Shown in pieces: positions 32,835 through 43,952 of a DNA stretch of 47,363 nucleotides. Each line of letters begins with the position of its first letter. Position 1 is the first letter of the stretch. The notes beneath the pieces were generated by a model that saw only the letters and a list, made by a program, of their open reading frames with translations, did not search any database and was not told the DNA's origin. A program made the position numbers and the translations under genes. Origin of the DNA: Epibacterium ulvae (GTDB lineage: Bacteria > Pseudomonadota > Alphaproteobacteria > Rhodobacterales > Rhodobacteraceae); contig NZ_JAHHIR010000054.1 in the NCBI RefSeq assembly GCF_018678075.1, positions 1 through 47,363 on the forward strand, in the 5' to 3' direction.

Positions 32835-34685
32835 TTAGTCCTGCGGGATCACGCGCAGGTTCAGCTCCATCAGCTGCTCGGCGAGCGGCTCGGATGGTGC
32901 GGACATCATCAGATCTTCGGCGCGCTGGTTCATCGGGAACATGATAACTTCGCGAATGTTAGCCTCATCCGCCAGCAGCATCACCATACGGTCGATACCG
33001 GCCGCGCAACCACCGTGGGGGGGGGCACCGTATTGGAAGGCGTTGACCATCCCGCCAAAGCGTTTCTCGACCTCTTCCTTGCCGTAACCAGCGATCTCGA
33101 AGGCTTTGAACATGATCTCGGGGCGGTGGTTACGGATCGCGCCTGACACCAGCTCGTAACCGTTACAGGCCAGGTCATACTGGTTGCCGCGCACGTCTAA
33201 CGGATCACCGTCGAGCGCGTCCATACCGCCTTGCGGCATGGAGAATGGGTTGTGTTCAAAGTCGATCTTGCCGCTTTCTTCATCCTGCTCATAGATCGGG
33301 AAATCCACGATCCAGGCAAAGGCAAAGCGGTCCTTGTCGGTCAGTTTCAGCTCTTCGCCGATCACGTTACGGGCACGACCTGCAACGCTTTCAAAGGTTT
33401 TGGGCTTGCCGCCCAGGAAGAAGGCCGCGTCGCCGACGCTGAGACCCAATTGCTGACGGATCGCCTCGGTACGTTCGGGGCCGATGTTTTTCGCCAGCGG
33501 ACCGGCCGCTTCGTTGCCCAGTATAATTTCACCGGATTTAACCAGCGCATTGACTTCTTTGACCGAGATCCCGCGTTCTTGGGCAATGGAGTCTGCGGTC
33601 TGTTTGCGCCAGAAGATATAGCCCATGCCGGGCAGGCCTTCTTGTTGCGCGAATTTGTTCATCCGGTCGCAGAATTTCCGCGAACCACCAGTTGGGGCTG
33701 GGATGGCGCGTACTTCGGTTCCGTCTTGCTCCAACAGTTTGGCAAAAATCGCAAATCCGGATCCGCGGAAATGTTCGGAACAATCCTGCATTTTGATCGG
33801 GTTGCGCAGGTCGGGCTTGTCCGAGCCATACCATCTCGCCGCGTCCTTATAAGAGATCTGCGGCCACTCGCTGTCGACCTTGCGGCCTTTGCCGAACTCT
33901 TCAAACACGCCTTGGATCACCGGCTGGATGGTGTCGAACACATCCTGTTGGGTGACAAAGGACATCTCCATGTCGAGCTGGTAGAAATCGGTGGGCGAGC
34001 GGTCAGCGCGCGGGTCTTCATCGCGGAAACAAGGCGCGATCTGGAAGTATTTGTCAAAACCCGAGACCATCATCAGCTGTTTGAACTGCTGCGGCGCTTG
34101 GGGCAGGGCGTAAAATTTGCCCGGATGCAGACGCGACGGCACCAGGAAGTCACGTGCCCCTTCGGGCGAAGACGCGGTGATGATCGGGGTCTGGTATTCG
34201 TTGAACCCTTTGTCCCACATGCGTTTGCGGATCGACTGCACCATGTTGGCGCGCAGAACCATGTTCTGCTGCATCTTCTCACGACGCAGGTCGAGATAGC
34301 GATAGCGCAGGCGGGTTTCTTCCGGATATTCCTGATCGCCGAAAACCATCAGCGGCAGCTCTTCGGATTGACCCAGGATCTCCAGATCGCGGACAAAGAC
34401 TTCGACTTCGCCGGTTGGGATCTTGGTGTTCACCAGGCTCTCGTCGCGCGCTTTTACGTTGCCGTCGATGCGGATACACCATTCCGAGCGGACTTTTTCG
34501 ACGTCTTTGAACACCGGGCTGTCCGGGTCGCACAGCACTTGGGTTATGCCGTAGTGATCGCGCAAATCGATAAACAGCACCCCGCCGTGATCTCGGATCC
34601 GGTGGACCCAGCCCGCCAGGCGGACGGTCTCTCCCACGTGGGATTTGTTCAGGTCGGCGCAGGTATGGCTGCGATATGCGTGCAT
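32835..34685 (-). CDS. aspS: Aspartyl-tRNA synthetase
   Basis: AspRS charges tRNA-Asp. The 616-residue protein has the N-terminal OB-fold anticodon domain ([20 protein letters not shown], then RSEWCIRI), the class II catalytic core with [51 protein letters not shown], and the bacterial insertion domain, ending with [17 protein letters not shown]. The size and inserts are of the bacterial type. I chose the ATG at 34685 ([15 protein letters not shown]) with AAAGGG 8 bases before it; the longer frame is not family-like. Downstream of it on the same strand no gene follows. Confidence 0.95.
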   Translation of the reverse strand: MHAYRSHTCADLNKSHVGETVRLAGWVHRIRDHGGVLFIDLRDHYGITQVLCDPDSPVFKDVEKVRSEWCIRIDGNVKARDESLVNTKIPTGEVEVFVRDLEILGQSEELPLMVFGDQEYPEETRLRYRYLDLRREKMQQNMVLRANMVQSIRKRMWDKGFNEYQTPIITASSPEGARDFLVPSRLHPGKFYALPQAPQQFKQLMMVSGFDKYFQIAPCFRDEDPRADRSPTDFYQLDMEMSFVTQQDVFDTIQPVIQGVFEEFGKGRKVDSEWPQISYKDAARWYGSDKPDLRNPIKMQDCSEHFRGSGFAIFAKLLEQDGTEVRAIPAPTGGSRKFCDRMNKFAQQEGLPGMGYIFWRKQTADSIAQERGISVKEVNALVKSGEIILGNEAAGPLAKNIGPERTEAIRQQLGLSVGDAAFFLGGKPKTFESVAGRARNVIGEELKLTDKDRFAFAWIVDFPIYEQDEESGKIDFEHNPFSMPQGGMDALDGDPLDVRGNQYDLACNGYELVSGAIRNHRPEIMFKAFEIAGYGKEEVEKRFGGMVNAFQYGAPPHGGCAAGIDRMVMLLADEANIREVIMFPMNQRAEDLMMSAPSEPLAEQLMELNLRVIPQD

Positions 34686-34782
34686 GGTCATCATCCCTTT
34701 GGACGGCATCTGTGGTCGCGGTGAGAAAGCGTGGATGGGCGGCAAAGTCAAGGGAGTGCAGAGCAGGCGGCGCCCATTCTTC

Positions 34783-35424
34783 CTAAAAAGGGCGCACCAC
34801 ATTGCCAGAGTAGAAATAGACACCCATTCCAACAGTGAAAAGCAGGTTGCCGGCGATCGCGTGCAGCAAAACCGCATAAAGGAAGGACCCCCGCGTGCGA
34901 TAGGCATGGGAAAAGACAAAACTGCCGACAAAGGTGATCAGCGCCACAACCCAGCTCCAATACATCAAATGGGCAAAGGAAAAGACCGCAGCGTTCAACA
35001 CATCCGCGCCGATGCCAGTTGGCAAAATGATCCGGTACCGGCGAAAGAACAGCACCCGAAACAACAGCTCCTGCGGCAGGGCTGAGAGAAACGGGTAAAA
35101 CAGCCAGATCATGCCCAAAAGCTGTGGACGGTCCGCCACCAGAAAAAAGGCAGCCTCAGGGCGCAGCAGGTAGATCAGCGCGCTAAAGCCGAGAATACAG
35201 ATCAGGGTGAAGCCGAGAAATTCGCGCAGGTTCCAATTGCGTGCGCCGTCCAACAAACGCGCCCAGTGAAAGCGCGGTGTCACGGCCAAAAGCACCAGAC
35301 CAAGGGCGGTGAATGCAAAAAGTGCCGGGAACATCTGCCGTGGCGGCAGAAAGATCGCAATCAAGGCCGGTGACAGCAGATAAAAAAGACTGAACTCCAG
35401 CCACAGACGGTTTTTGACGGTCAT
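34783..35424 (-). CDS. CPBP-family intramembrane protease-like protein
   Basis: A 213-residue membrane protein with about six helices. The CPBP (Rce1/abortive-infection) core reads [14 protein letters not shown], then [11 protein letters not shown] and [10 protein letters not shown]. The family motif is usually EExxxR; here Q118 replaces the first Glu while E119 and the Arg remain, and H152 is present. So it may be a reduced protease or a non-catalytic member. Substrate unknown. It is encoded on the minus strand between pabC and aspS. Confidence 0.8.
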   Translation of the reverse strand: MTVKNRLWLEFSLFYLLSPALIAIFLPPRQMFPALFAFTALGLVLLAVTPRFHWARLLDGARNWNLREFLGFTLICILGFSALIYLLRPEAAFFLVADRPQLLGMIWLFYPFLSALPQELLFRVLFFRRYRIILPTGIGADVLNAAVFSFAHLMYWSWVVALITFVGSFVFSHAYRTRGSFLYAVLLHAIAGNLLFTVGMGVYFYSGNVVRPF

Positions 35425-35559
35425 GTCTTGATGCTGCCTTGCTGCAAATAGTCGAAAGTCTCAATGAGATGGGCGTTATAGCTTTGGATGTAAGGCCAAT
35501 AGGTAACAAGACTTCAAATTCTGATTGGCCCGCTGAGTCAGCAGCTCACAGAAGACGGA

Positions 35560-36255
35560 TCAGCCCGCCCACTTTTTCAGATCCTGCAAAACCTTGCAAT
35601 CTGGCGACCAGCTGGCGCTGATCTCTCCGCGCAGGGCGTTGGTGAAAAACACCCGTTTCGCCTCTCTCAAATCCTGCAGGGTCAGCGCGGCTTCACGCAG
35701 TTTTCCGTCCCGCAGCAAGCTTTGGCGGTAGACACCCGGCAAACAGCCCGAACACAGCGGCGGCGTCAATCGGGCGCCATCCGGCGTTTGGATGGCGAGA
35801 TTGGTGATGGTGCCTTCGCAAAGTTCGTTCTGCTCGTTCAAAAACACCCATTCATCTACGCCTTCTGGCAATGCGTTGCGGGCGTCGTTGTAAATGGCGC
35901 GCCGTGATGTTTTGTGCGCCAGAAACGGATCACCGGCCGCCAGACGCTGTTCGGCAACCGCAAACCACCAATGGGACACAGGCGCTGGCATCGGCGCCGC
36001 TGCCAGCGACAGCACGCCGTCGACAGACAGGGTCATGCGGCAGCGCAATGGAGTCGTGTGCGTCAAAGCGCGGACTTTTGCCCGTGCAGCGCGCGGATCA
36101 AAGGAAATGCCAAAATACCGCGCCGATACTGTCAGCCGATCCAGATGCATCGACAGGCGGGCGACACCAGTTTGCGGCGCGTATTCAAAGGTCTCGATCA
36201 GGTGAAAGTCCGGATCCGAGGCAATTAGCTCAGATCCGTGAACCGGGCTTTCCAT
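35560..36255 (-). CDS. Aminotransferase class IV protein, likely aminodeoxychorismate lyase (PabC-like)
   Basis: A 231-residue PLP enzyme. The lysine in LAHKTSRRAIYNDAR is the expected PLP-binding residue, and LCEGTITNLAIQ with GCLPGVYRQSLL matches class IV aminotransferases. It overlaps the end of pabB by 31 bases, and this context points to aminodeoxychorismate lyase, which releases pyruvate to make p-aminobenzoate for folate. A branched-chain or D-amino acid aminotransferase is less likely. AGGAA lies before the ATG, so translation begins within the pabB gene. Confidence 0.85.
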   Translation of the reverse strand: MESPVHGSELIASDPDFHLIETFEYAPQTGVARLSMHLDRLTVSARYFGISFDPRAARAKVRALTHTTPLRCRMTLSVDGVLSLAAAPMPAPVSHWWFAVAEQRLAAGDPFLAHKTSRRAIYNDARNALPEGVDEWVFLNEQNELCEGTITNLAIQTPDGARLTPPLCSGCLPGVYRQSLLRDGKLREAALTLQDLREAKRVFFTNALRGEISASWSPDCKVLQDLKKWAG

Positions 36256-37334
36256 AGCGCTTCCTCGTATTCAGAGGCGGCTGTGCTATCCCAAACCACC
36301 CCTCCGCCGACATTGAATGTCGCTGTGTCATCATCGGTGATGACGGTGCGGATGGCCACATTAAACTCAGATCGCCCATCAGGTGCCGCCCAGCCAATGG
36401 TGCCGCAGTAGATTTCGCGCGGGTCCGGTTCCAGCTCCGCCAGGATTTCCATGGCACGGATTTTGGGAGCACCAGTGATGGATCCGCAGGGGTAGAGGGC
36501 GGCGAAAATCTCGGCCAGGCCGATGTCCTTGCGCAATTGCGCCTGCACCAGAGAAACCATCTGATGCACAGTGGCATAGGTTTCCACATGGAACAGCTCT
36601 GGCACGGTGACGGATCCTGTTTCGGCCACACGCGAGATATCATTGCGCAGCAGATCGACGATCATCAGGTTCTCGGCGCGGTTCTTTTCGTCGCGGGTTA
36701 GAAAGGCTTTGCGCCGGCTGTCCTCGACCGGATCAATGCTGCGAGGTTGGGTGCCTTTCATCGGGCGGGTCTGGATCAAACCATCAGCGGTGGTGCGAAA
36801 GAACAGCTCGGGCGAGCGGGACAGAAGATCCGGCAAATCTTGCTGCTCGACCAACACGCCGTGCCCAACTGGCTGTTGCGCGACCAATGCCGCATAAAGG
36901 GCTTGGGATGTGCCGGTGACACTGGCGTCGATTGGAAAGGTCAGATTGGCTTGGTAAATGTCGCCCTGGCCAATGTTGCGTTTCACCTCGGCAAAGGCCT
37001 TAGCATAACGGCTCAATTCCCAGCGCGGCAGGGGCGGCGAAATCTCGGCCGCGCCCACGTGCAACGTATCCGGCGCGCGCGGAGCATCATAGACGCCAAA
37101 GCGCAACAATGGCAGCGCGCGCTTGGTCGGCAAGTGCTGCATCAGACGCGGTTCAAGCACATAGCCCAGCTCATATGTGGCATATCCCGCAACCCAGGCA
37201 CCGTCCCGGCGCGCGGCATCAAGGGCCGTCAGGACCTTTGGAACCTCCTCAGGCTCCCAGGCTTCCAGCATGGCGGATGGCCCTTCAAAAAGGCTAGGCT
37301 GCCCCAAAGGTCCGGCGTCAAAACGCAGTTTCAT
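36225..37334 (-). CDS. pabB: Aminodeoxychorismate synthase component I
   Basis: PabB converts chorismate and ammonia (or glutamine nitrogen through PabA) to aminodeoxychorismate for folate. The 369-residue protein has the chorismate-binding core: QTRPMKGTQPRS, KNRAENLMIVDLLRNDISRV, and PCGSITGAPKIRAMEIL, ending GGGVVWDSTAASEYEEALWKA. The start is uncertain; ATG at 37334 (MKLRFDAGP) is preferred, but ATGs at 37346 and 37352 are in frame and none has a strong ribosome binding site. It is the first gene of the pabB-pabC pair and is divergent from carB. Confidence 0.9.
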   Translation of the reverse strand: MKLRFDAGPLGQPSLFEGPSAMLEAWEPEEVPKVLTALDAARRDGAWVAGYATYELGYVLEPRLMQHLPTKRALPLLRFGVYDAPRAPDTLHVGAAEISPPLPRWELSRYAKAFAEVKRNIGQGDIYQANLTFPIDASVTGTSQALYAALVAQQPVGHGVLVEQQDLPDLLSRSPELFFRTTADGLIQTRPMKGTQPRSIDPVEDSRRKAFLTRDEKNRAENLMIVDLLRNDISRVAETGSVTVPELFHVETYATVHQMVSLVQAQLRKDIGLAEIFAALYPCGSITGAPKIRAMEILAELEPDPREIYCGTIGWAAPDGRSEFNVAIRTVITDDDTATFNVGGGVVWDSTAASEYEEALWKARFTDLS

Positions 37335-37569
37335 TTTGCCATGCATCGTCATGGGAATGGCGATATAATGAATTTGCAGAATGGAAAAGGCAAAGAATGC
37401 GGCATTCTCGGATCGTAAAACGGTCAGCGCCTGTCGATCCAAGAAACAGCACGCGCCCCCTTGCACCTTTCGCGTCGCTCCCTATAACGCAGGACAATTT
37501 GGGCGCTTGGTGGTGTGCCCGACTCGTTACAAATAAAATTCGCGCGCGGAAAATCGAAGGGTTAAGCCT

Positions 37570-40500
37570 ATGCCAAAGAGAACGGACATCCAGTCTATCA
37601 TGATCATCGGGGCGGGCCCCATTGTGATTGGCCAGGCCTGCGAATTCGACTATTCCGGGGCACAGGCCTGTAAGGCGCTGCGCGAAGAGGGCTACCGTGT
37701 TGTTCTGGTGAACTCGAACCCGGCCACGATCATGACCGACCCCGGTCTGGCGGACGCCACCTATATTGAGCCGATCACGCCGGAAGTTGTGGCCAAGATC
37801 ATCGAAAAAGAACGCCCTGACGCGCTCTTGCCGACCATGGGCGGTCAGACCGGTCTGAACACATCCCTCGCTCTCGAAGAAATGGGCGTGTTGGACAAGT
37901 TTGGGGTCGAGATGATCGGCGCGAAACGTGACGCCATAGAAATGGCCGAAGATCGCAAATTGTTCCGCGAAGCGATGGACCGTCTTGGCCTCGAAAACCC
38001 ACGGGCCACAATTGTAACGGCTCCGAAACTGGAAAACGGCAATGCCGATCTGGAAGCTGGGGTGCAGATCGCCCTTGAAGCGCTGGACGACATTGGCTTG
38101 CCTGCGATTATCCGCCCGGCCTTTACCCTGGGCGGCACCGGCGGCGGTGTGGCTTTCAACCGTGAGGACTACATCCACTTCTGCCGTTCTGGCATGGATG
38201 CATCGCCTGTGAACCAGATCCTGGTGGATGAAAGCCTGCTGGGTTGGAAAGAATACGAGATGGAAGTGGTCCGCGACAAAGCGGACAATGCCATCATCGT
38301 CTGTTCCATCGAAAACGTGGATCCAATGGGCGTGCACACCGGTGACTCGATCACCGTGGCGCCCGCGCTGACCCTGTCGGACAAAGAATACCAAATGATG
38401 CGCTCCGCCTCGATTGCGGTTCTGCGTGAGATTGGTGTTGAGACCGGCGGTTCAAACGTTCAATGGGCGGTGAACCCAAAAGACGGCCGTATGGTTGTGA
38501 TCGAGATGAACCCGCGCGTGTCACGTTCCTCGGCGCTGGCGTCCAAGGCGACCGGTTTCCCAATCGCCAAGATCGCGGCGAAACTGGCCGTTGGCTACAC
38601 GCTGGATGAGCTGGACAATGACATTACCAAGGTGACGCCTGCCTCGTTTGAGCCGTCCATCGACTATGTTGTCACCAAGATCCCGAAATTCGCCTTTGAG
38701 AAATTCCCAGGTTCTGAACCTTACCTGACCACCGCGATGAAATCCGTGGGTGAGGCGATGTCGATCGGCCGCACAATCCACGAGAGCTTGCAAAAAGCCC
38801 TGGCGTCGATGGAATCTGGTCTGACCGGTTTTGATGAGGTCGAAATTCCCGGTATCGCCGTGGGCCTGTGGGAAGATGCCACAGCCGGTGACAAAGCCGC
38901 CGTTATCAAGGCGATCAGCAAGCAGACACCCGACCGGATGCGCACCATTGCCCAGGCCATGCGTCATGGATTGTCGGACGACGAAATCCAAAGTGTCTCC
39001 AGCTTTGACCCGTGGTTCCTGGCGCGGATCCGCGAAATCGTTGACGCCGAACGCGACATCCGCAAAAACGGCTTGCCGGTGCGCGAAGACGAGCTGCGCG
39101 CGATCAAGATGCTGGGCTTCACCGATGCCCGTCTTGGCAGTCTGACCGGTCGCGACGAAGACAACGTGCGCCGCGCCCGTCTGAACCTTGGCGTCAAAGC
39201 CGTGTTCAAACGGATCGACACCTGTGCGGCTGAGTTCGAGGCGCAGACGCCCTATATGTACTCCACCTATGAAGCCCCAATGATGGGTGAGGTCGAGTGT
39301 GAGGCGCGCCCCTCGGAGCGTAAGAAAGTTGTGGTTCTCGGCGGTGGTCCAAACCGGATCGGCCAAGGGATCGAGTTTGATTATTGCTGCTGTCACGCCT
39401 GTTTCGCGCTGGCGGACGCCGGTTACGAAACCATCATGATCAACTGCAACCCCGAAACCGTGTCGACCGACTATGACACCTCGGACCGTCTGTATTTCGA
39501 ACCGCTGACCTTTGAACATGTGATGGAAATCCTGCGGGTTGAGCAGGAGAACGGCAATTTGCACGGTGTGATCGTTCAGTTTGGCGGTCAGACCCCGCTG
39601 AAACTGGCCAACGCATTGGAAGCCGAAGGTATTCCGATCCTGGGCACCAGCCCGGACGCCATCGATCTGGCCGAAGACCGTGAACGCTTCCAGGCGCTGG
39701 TCAACGAACTTGGCCTGAAGCAGCCGCACAATGGTATCGCGTCCACCGACACCCAAGCGCTGGAAATCGCCGAAGACATCGGCTTCCCGCTGGTGATCCG
39801 CCCGTCGTATGTTCTGGGTGGTCGCGCGATGGAAATCGTGCGCGATATGGACCAGTTGAAACGCTACATCGCCGAGGCGGTTGTGGTCTCGGGCGATAGC
39901 CCGGTTCTGCTCGACAGCTATCTGGCGGGCGCGGTTGAACTGGATGTTGACGCGATCTGTGACGGCACTGACGTCCATGTGGCTGGCATCATGCAGCACA
40001 TCGAAGAGGCCGGCGTTCACTCCGGTGACAGCGCGTGTTCCCTGCCGCCATATTCGCTTTCGGATGAGGTTCTGGCCCGCGTCAAAGAGCAGACATTTGC
40101 TCTGGCCAAAGCGCTCAAAGTTGTCGGCCTGATGAACATTCAGTTCGCGATCAAAGACGGCGACATCTACCTGATCGAGGTCAACCCACGTGCATCGCGC
40201 ACCGTGCCGTTTGTGGCCAAAGCAACCGACAGCGCCATCGCGTCGATCGCCGCGCGTGTTATGGCGGGTGAGCCGCTGACGAATTTCCCAGAGCGTGCGC
40301 CTTACAGCGAAGACGCAGGGTATGACGTCAACACCCCTATCGCTGACCCGATGACACTCGCGGATCCGGCGATGCCCTGGTTCTCGGTCAAGGAAGCCGT
40401 GCTGCCCTTCGCCCGCTTCCCCGGCGTTGACACCATTCTGGGCCCAGAGATGCGCTCCACCGGCGAAGTCATGGGCTGGGATCGCTCCTTTGCGCGCGCC

Positions 40501-40932
40501 TTCCTCAAGGCGCAACTGGGTGCGGGCATGGTTCTGCCATCGTCGGGCACCGCGTTCATCTCGATCAAGGATGCGGATAAAACTCCGGACATGATCGAAG
40601 CGGCGCAAATCTTGGTGGGCCAAGGGTTCGATCTGGTTGCAACTCGCGGCACCCAAAGCTGGCTGGACGGGCAGGGCGTGCCCTGTGCGCTGGTCAACAA
40701 AGTCTATGAAGGTCGCCCCCACGTTGTCGACCTGATGAAAGACGGCAAGGTGCAGCTGCTGATGAACACCACCGAAGGCGCGCAAGCGGTTGAGGACAGC
40801 AAAGACATGCGCTCGGTCGCGCTGTACGGCAAGATCCCGTATTTCACCACCGCCGCAGGCGCCCATGCCGCAGCATTGGCGATCCAGGCACAGGCAGAAG
40901 ACGACATCGAAGTCAAAAGCCTGCAAGGGTAA
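37570..40932 (+). CDS. carB: Carbamoyl-phosphate synthase large subunit
   Basis: CarB makes carbamoyl phosphate from bicarbonate, ammonia and two ATP, for arginine and pyrimidines, with ammonia supplied by CarA. The 1120-residue protein has two homologous ATP-grasp halves: the first opens [20 protein letters not shown], the second [19 protein letters not shown] near residue 590. A C-terminal methylglyoxal-synthase-like domain from about residue 960 is the allosteric region. carA is not in this window. GGG-rich sequence precedes the ATG. A strong terminator follows. Confidence 0.97.
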   Translation: MPKRTDIQSIMIIGAGPIVIGQACEFDYSGAQACKALREEGYRVVLVNSNPATIMTDPGLADATYIEPITPEVVAKIIEKERPDALLPTMGGQTGLNTSLALEEMGVLDKFGVEMIGAKRDAIEMAEDRKLFREAMDRLGLENPRATIVTAPKLENGNADLEAGVQIALEALDDIGLPAIIRPAFTLGGTGGGVAFNREDYIHFCRSGMDASPVNQILVDESLLGWKEYEMEVVRDKADNAIIVCSIENVDPMGVHTGDSITVAPALTLSDKEYQMMRSASIAVLREIGVETGGSNVQWAVNPKDGRMVVIEMNPRVSRSSALASKATGFPIAKIAAKLAVGYTLDELDNDITKVTPASFEPSIDYVVTKIPKFAFEKFPGSEPYLTTAMKSVGEAMSIGRTIHESLQKALASMESGLTGFDEVEIPGIAVGLWEDATAGDKAAVIKAISKQTPDRMRTIAQAMRHGLSDDEIQSVSSFDPWFLARIREIVDAERDIRKNGLPVREDELRAIKMLGFTDARLGSLTGRDEDNVRRARLNLGVKAVFKRIDTCAAEFEAQTPYMYSTYEAPMMGEVECEARPSERKKVVVLGGGPNRIGQGIEFDYCCCHACFALADAGYETIMINCNPETVSTDYDTSDRLYFEPLTFEHVMEILRVEQENGNLHGVIVQFGGQTPLKLANALEAEGIPILGTSPDAIDLAEDRERFQALVNELGLKQPHNGIASTDTQALEIAEDIGFPLVIRPSYVLGGRAMEIVRDMDQLKRYIAEAVVVSGDSPVLLDSYLAGAVELDVDAICDGTDVHVAGIMQHIEEAGVHSGDSACSLPPYSLSDEVLARVKEQTFALAKALKVVGLMNIQFAIKDGDIYLIEVNPRASRTVPFVAKATDSAIASIAARVMAGEPLTNFPERAPYSEDAGYDVNTPIADPMTLADPAMPWFSVKEAVLPFARFPGVDTILGPEMRSTGEVMGWDRSFARAFLKAQLGAGMVLPSSGTAFISIKDADKTPDMIEAAQILVGQGFDLVATRGTQSWLDGQGVPCALVNKVYEGRPHVVDLMKDGKVQLLMNTTEGAQAVEDSKDMRSVALYGKIPYFTTAAGAHAAALAIQAQAEDDIEVKSLQG

Positions 40933-40982
40933 ACCGGTCTTCGGGGCGGGCTGCAAGGTCCCTCAACCGGCAACAGCATTGG

Positions 40983-41012
40983 AACGCCTCCCAGTTTTGG
41001 GGGGCGTTTTTT
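40983..41012 (+). terminator. Terminator after carB
   Basis: AACGCCTCCC (40983-40992) pairs with GGGGGGCGTT (40999-41008), with one G-T pair, around AGTTTT and is followed by TTTT. Confidence 0.85.
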
Positions 41013-41099
41013 GTCCGGAATGACCCAAGCGCGCGCTATGTTATTGCGTTGCAGTGCTGCTCTTTCTAGTCTGGGCTCCAAAGGTGGCAGGAGGTCCCT

Positions 41100-43037
41100 A
41101 TGCGATTGATCATTCGAGTAATTTCAGCAGTTTTCTTTGCCGTAGCTTTGCTGCTGGGACTGGTGCTGTTGCTGCCGGGGGAGAAGATCGCGAACTTGGC
41201 CGCCGACCAGTTGGAAAGACAGACCGGGCGCACCTTGAATTTTGCGGGCCCTGTGCGGTTTATCTTCTGGCCGACTCTGGGGATGAAGGCGGACGGGGTG
41301 ACGCTCTCCAACGCAGACTGGGCCGGACCTGAACCGATGTTGCGGGCCGAACGGGTCACGATTGGCCTGGCTGCGGCTGACCTGATCAGAGGCGACATCC
41401 GGGTGACCGAAGTCTCTGCCATCCTGCCGGAACTGAACCTCACCACCCGCGAAGACGGCGTCGGCAATTGGATGTTTGATGACGCTCCGGCCAGCACGTC
41501 CGGGGCCACAGACAGCACGCCGAGCGAGCCCTTGGACCTCACCGTCGAAAGCCTCACGTTTATGGGCGCAAGCTTGCGATATGCCGCCCATGGTGCAGAA
41601 TCGGTGGAGATGACACAGATCGACCTGCGCGCCCAATGGCCGGACCCACAAGGCACCGCTGCCGTCGACCTGACCCTGCGCCCAGCGGGGGCGCCAGTGC
41701 GCCTGCAGGGGGAGATCGGCACATTTGCGCAGTTCCTGACGGGCGCGGTTTCCTCGGTTGGAATGAGAATCGAAACACCAGGCGGAACAGCCCGATTTGA
41801 TGGCAACGCAGATCTGGCGGGGGACGTTCAGGGGCGTTTGACCGCGGAGGCTGAGGACCTGAGCGCGGTTTTGGCTGCCGTTGGTCAATCCATGGAGTTG
41901 CCCGCCGGTCTGGGCCCAAATGCGGTTCTGGCGGCGGATGTGACCTACACCCAAGAGGGCAATCTGAGCCTGCGTGACATGTTGGTCGGATCCGGTGCCA
42001 ACCAACTGCGCGGTGCATTGGATTTCAACACATCGGGTGAACGCCCCAAACTGACGGCGCAACTGACTGCCGATGCGTTGGATTTCTCGGCCCTAACCAG
42101 CGCCTCAAACAGTGGGGACAGTGCGAGTACGTCGTCTTCGTCAGGCTGGTCTACCGATCCGATTGATGCGAGCGCCCTTGGCCTGATGGACGCCAAACTG
42201 GGCCTGTCTTTTAACAACCTGAAAACAGGCGAAGTGGTGTTGGGCGCCTCGGCTCTGACGTTGACCATTGATCGCGCCCGTGCTGTGCTGGGCTTGCAGC
42301 CTGCCACCGGATTTGGCGGCACACTGGAGGGCGAGTTGGTTGCCAATAACCGCAATGGCCTGTCGGTGGGCGGCACACTTGCTTTCAACAATATCCGCCT
42401 TGAACAGGCGTTGGGGCAGCTGGCGGGATTTGACAATATGAACGGCACCGTGCTGGGGGAGGTCAATTTCCTAGGCGTCGGCAACAATATGGACGCGATT
42501 ATGAACTCGCTGTCTGGCAAGGGCTGGTTCGAAGTGGGCAAAGGGTTCTACACCGGCTTTGACCTCGAAGCCTTGATGCGCACGGGGGGCGGCAATGGTG
42601 GCAGCACCGTGTTTGATGGCCTGTCTGCCAGCTACACCATTGCCGATGGCATTGTCCAAAACGACGACCTGTCTGCTGAGGTCAAAGGCGCAACTGTCAC
42701 AGGCGAAGGGCAGGTGATGCTCGGCGCGCAGGCGTTGGACTATCTGTTCAAACCCACGCTGTCACGCGACGGCGGATCCGCCTTCACGATCCCTGTCAAA
42801 GTTACCGGTCCATGGGCTGACCCAAGCATTCGCCCAGACTTAGAGGGCGCGTTGAAACCACGTTTGGAAGAGGTGGAGACCCAAGTCAAAGAAGAGGTCC
42901 AAGAGAAGCTGCGTGAGAAGATCAGCGAAGAATTGGACACTGTGATCGAGCCAGAGCAGGACCTGAATGAAGTGCTGAAAAACCGGATCGAACAGGAAGC
43001 AAAAGACCAGCTGCTCAAGCTACTTGGCGGCAATTGA
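41100..43037 (+). CDS. AsmA-family inner-membrane protein
   Basis: A 645-residue protein anchored by one N-terminal membrane helix (VISAVFFAVALLLGLVLLLP) with the rest in the periplasm. It starts in the AsmA way: NLAADQLERQTGRTLNFAGP, with FIFWPTLGMKADGVTLSNAD after it. The C-terminal AsmA domain holds AFNNIRLEQALGQLAGFDNM and LSGKGWFEVGKGFYTGFDLE. AsmA proteins are thought to affect outer-membrane assembly or lipid transport. A Ser/Thr-rich linker lies near residue 345. The last 50 residues are coiled and charged (EEVQEKLREKISEEL). Confidence 0.88.
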   Translation: MRLIIRVISAVFFAVALLLGLVLLLPGEKIANLAADQLERQTGRTLNFAGPVRFIFWPTLGMKADGVTLSNADWAGPEPMLRAERVTIGLAAADLIRGDIRVTEVSAILPELNLTTREDGVGNWMFDDAPASTSGATDSTPSEPLDLTVESLTFMGASLRYAAHGAESVEMTQIDLRAQWPDPQGTAAVDLTLRPAGAPVRLQGEIGTFAQFLTGAVSSVGMRIETPGGTARFDGNADLAGDVQGRLTAEAEDLSAVLAAVGQSMELPAGLGPNAVLAADVTYTQEGNLSLRDMLVGSGANQLRGALDFNTSGERPKLTAQLTADALDFSALTSASNSGDSASTSSSSGWSTDPIDASALGLMDAKLGLSFNNLKTGEVVLGASALTLTIDRARAVLGLQPATGFGGTLEGELVANNRNGLSVGGTLAFNNIRLEQALGQLAGFDNMNGTVLGEVNFLGVGNNMDAIMNSLSGKGWFEVGKGFYTGFDLEALMRTGGGNGGSTVFDGLSASYTIADGIVQNDDLSAEVKGATVTGEGQVMLGAQALDYLFKPTLSRDGGSAFTIPVKVTGPWADPSIRPDLEGALKPRLEEVETQVKEEVQEKLREKISEELDTVIEPEQDLNEVLKNRIEQEAKDQLLKLLGGN

Positions 43038-43058
43038 CCTGCACAGGGTACAGCAAAC

Positions 43059-43092
43059 AAAGGACGCGCCCAACGTATTGGACGCGCTCTTT
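43059..43092. terminator. Possible bidirectional terminator between asmA and kdsA
   Basis: AAAG-ga-CGCG (from 43059) can pair with CGCG-ct-CTTT (to 43092) in an imperfect stem between convergent genes. GGACGCGC also occurs twice as a direct repeat here. Confidence 0.35.
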
Positions 43093-43115
43093 GACATGTA
43101 AATTCTGATGACGTT

Positions 43116-43949
43116 TTAGATCTTGACCGGGTGCGCTTTGGCGATCTTGTCAAATTGCATCAGGGTCTCGACCAGTTCAGGCATCTGATCCAAATAGATC
43201 ATATTGGGGCCGTCGCTGGGGGCCGTATCAGGATCTTCGTGGGTTTCGATAAATACTGCTGCCACACCAATCGCGACAGCTGCACGTGCCATCACCGGTG
43301 CGAACTCACGTTGGCCACCAGATGACCCGCCGCGGCCGCCAGGCTGTTGTACGGCATGCGTTGCATCCATCACGACCGGGTATCCGGTTTGACCCATGAT
43401 CGGCAGCGAACGCATGTCAGCCACCAGCGTATTGTATCCAAAGGAGGAGCCGCGCTCGGTCAGCAGGATCTTATCGTTGCCGGTGCTTTCGATCTTGGTG
43501 GTGATGTTCCCCATCTCCCACGGGGCTAGGAACTGGCCTTTTTTCACGTTGATCACAGCGCCCGTTTTGCCCGCAGCCAACAACATGTCGGTCTGGCGGC
43601 ACAGGAATGCGGGGATCTGCAGGATGTCTGCGGCTTCGGCAGCTAGGGCGCATTGCGCTTCGGTATGGACATCGGTCAGGACCGGAACGCCGAACTCTTT
43701 GCGGATGCTGTCCAGCACCTGCAGGCCTTTTTCGATGCCCAGACCGCGTTTGCCCGCAAGGGATGTGCGGTTCGCCTTGTCATAGGAGGCTTTGAACACA
43801 TACTGCGCACCTGCCTTGGCGCAGGCCTCTTTCATTTTTCCGGCAATCATCTGCGCGTGATCGGAGCTTTCCAATTGGCAGGGGCCAGCAATGACTGTCA
43901 GCGGTTGGTCGTTGCCAAGGGTGATACCGGCGATGTCGATGTTTTTCAT
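43116..43949 (-). CDS. kdsA: 3-deoxy-8-phosphooctulonate synthase
   Basis: KdsA condenses phosphoenolpyruvate with arabinose-5-phosphate to make Kdo-8-phosphate, the precursor of Kdo in lipopolysaccharide and some capsules. The 277-residue protein has VIAGPCQLES near the N terminus, KASYDKANRTSLAGKRGLG, VPVLTDVHTEAQ and LTERGSSFGYNTLVADMRS, all family blocks. The Cys in AGPC suggests the metal-dependent class. Its ATG follows the kpsE stop after 3 bases, so it is part of the capsule export operon, which implies a capsule anchored through Kdo. Confidence 0.94.
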   Translation of the reverse strand: MKNIDIAGITLGNDQPLTVIAGPCQLESSDHAQMIAGKMKEACAKAGAQYVFKASYDKANRTSLAGKRGLGIEKGLQVLDSIRKEFGVPVLTDVHTEAQCALAAEAADILQIPAFLCRQTDMLLAAGKTGAVINVKKGQFLAPWEMGNITTKIESTGNDKILLTERGSSFGYNTLVADMRSLPIMGQTGYPVVMDATHAVQQPGGRGGSSGGQREFAPVMARAAVAIGVAAVFIETHEDPDTAPSDGPNMIYLDQMPELVETLMQFDKIAKAHPVKI

Positions 43950-43952
43950 AAC

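Noticed and set aside
33231-34724. A 497-codon plus-strand frame across aspS
   Set aside because: Shadow of aspS, which has complete synthetase motifs on the minus strand.
38521-40956. An 811-codon open frame antisense to carB
   Set aside because: It is a codon-bias shadow of the GC-rich carB gene: no family features, and carB on the other strand is certain.
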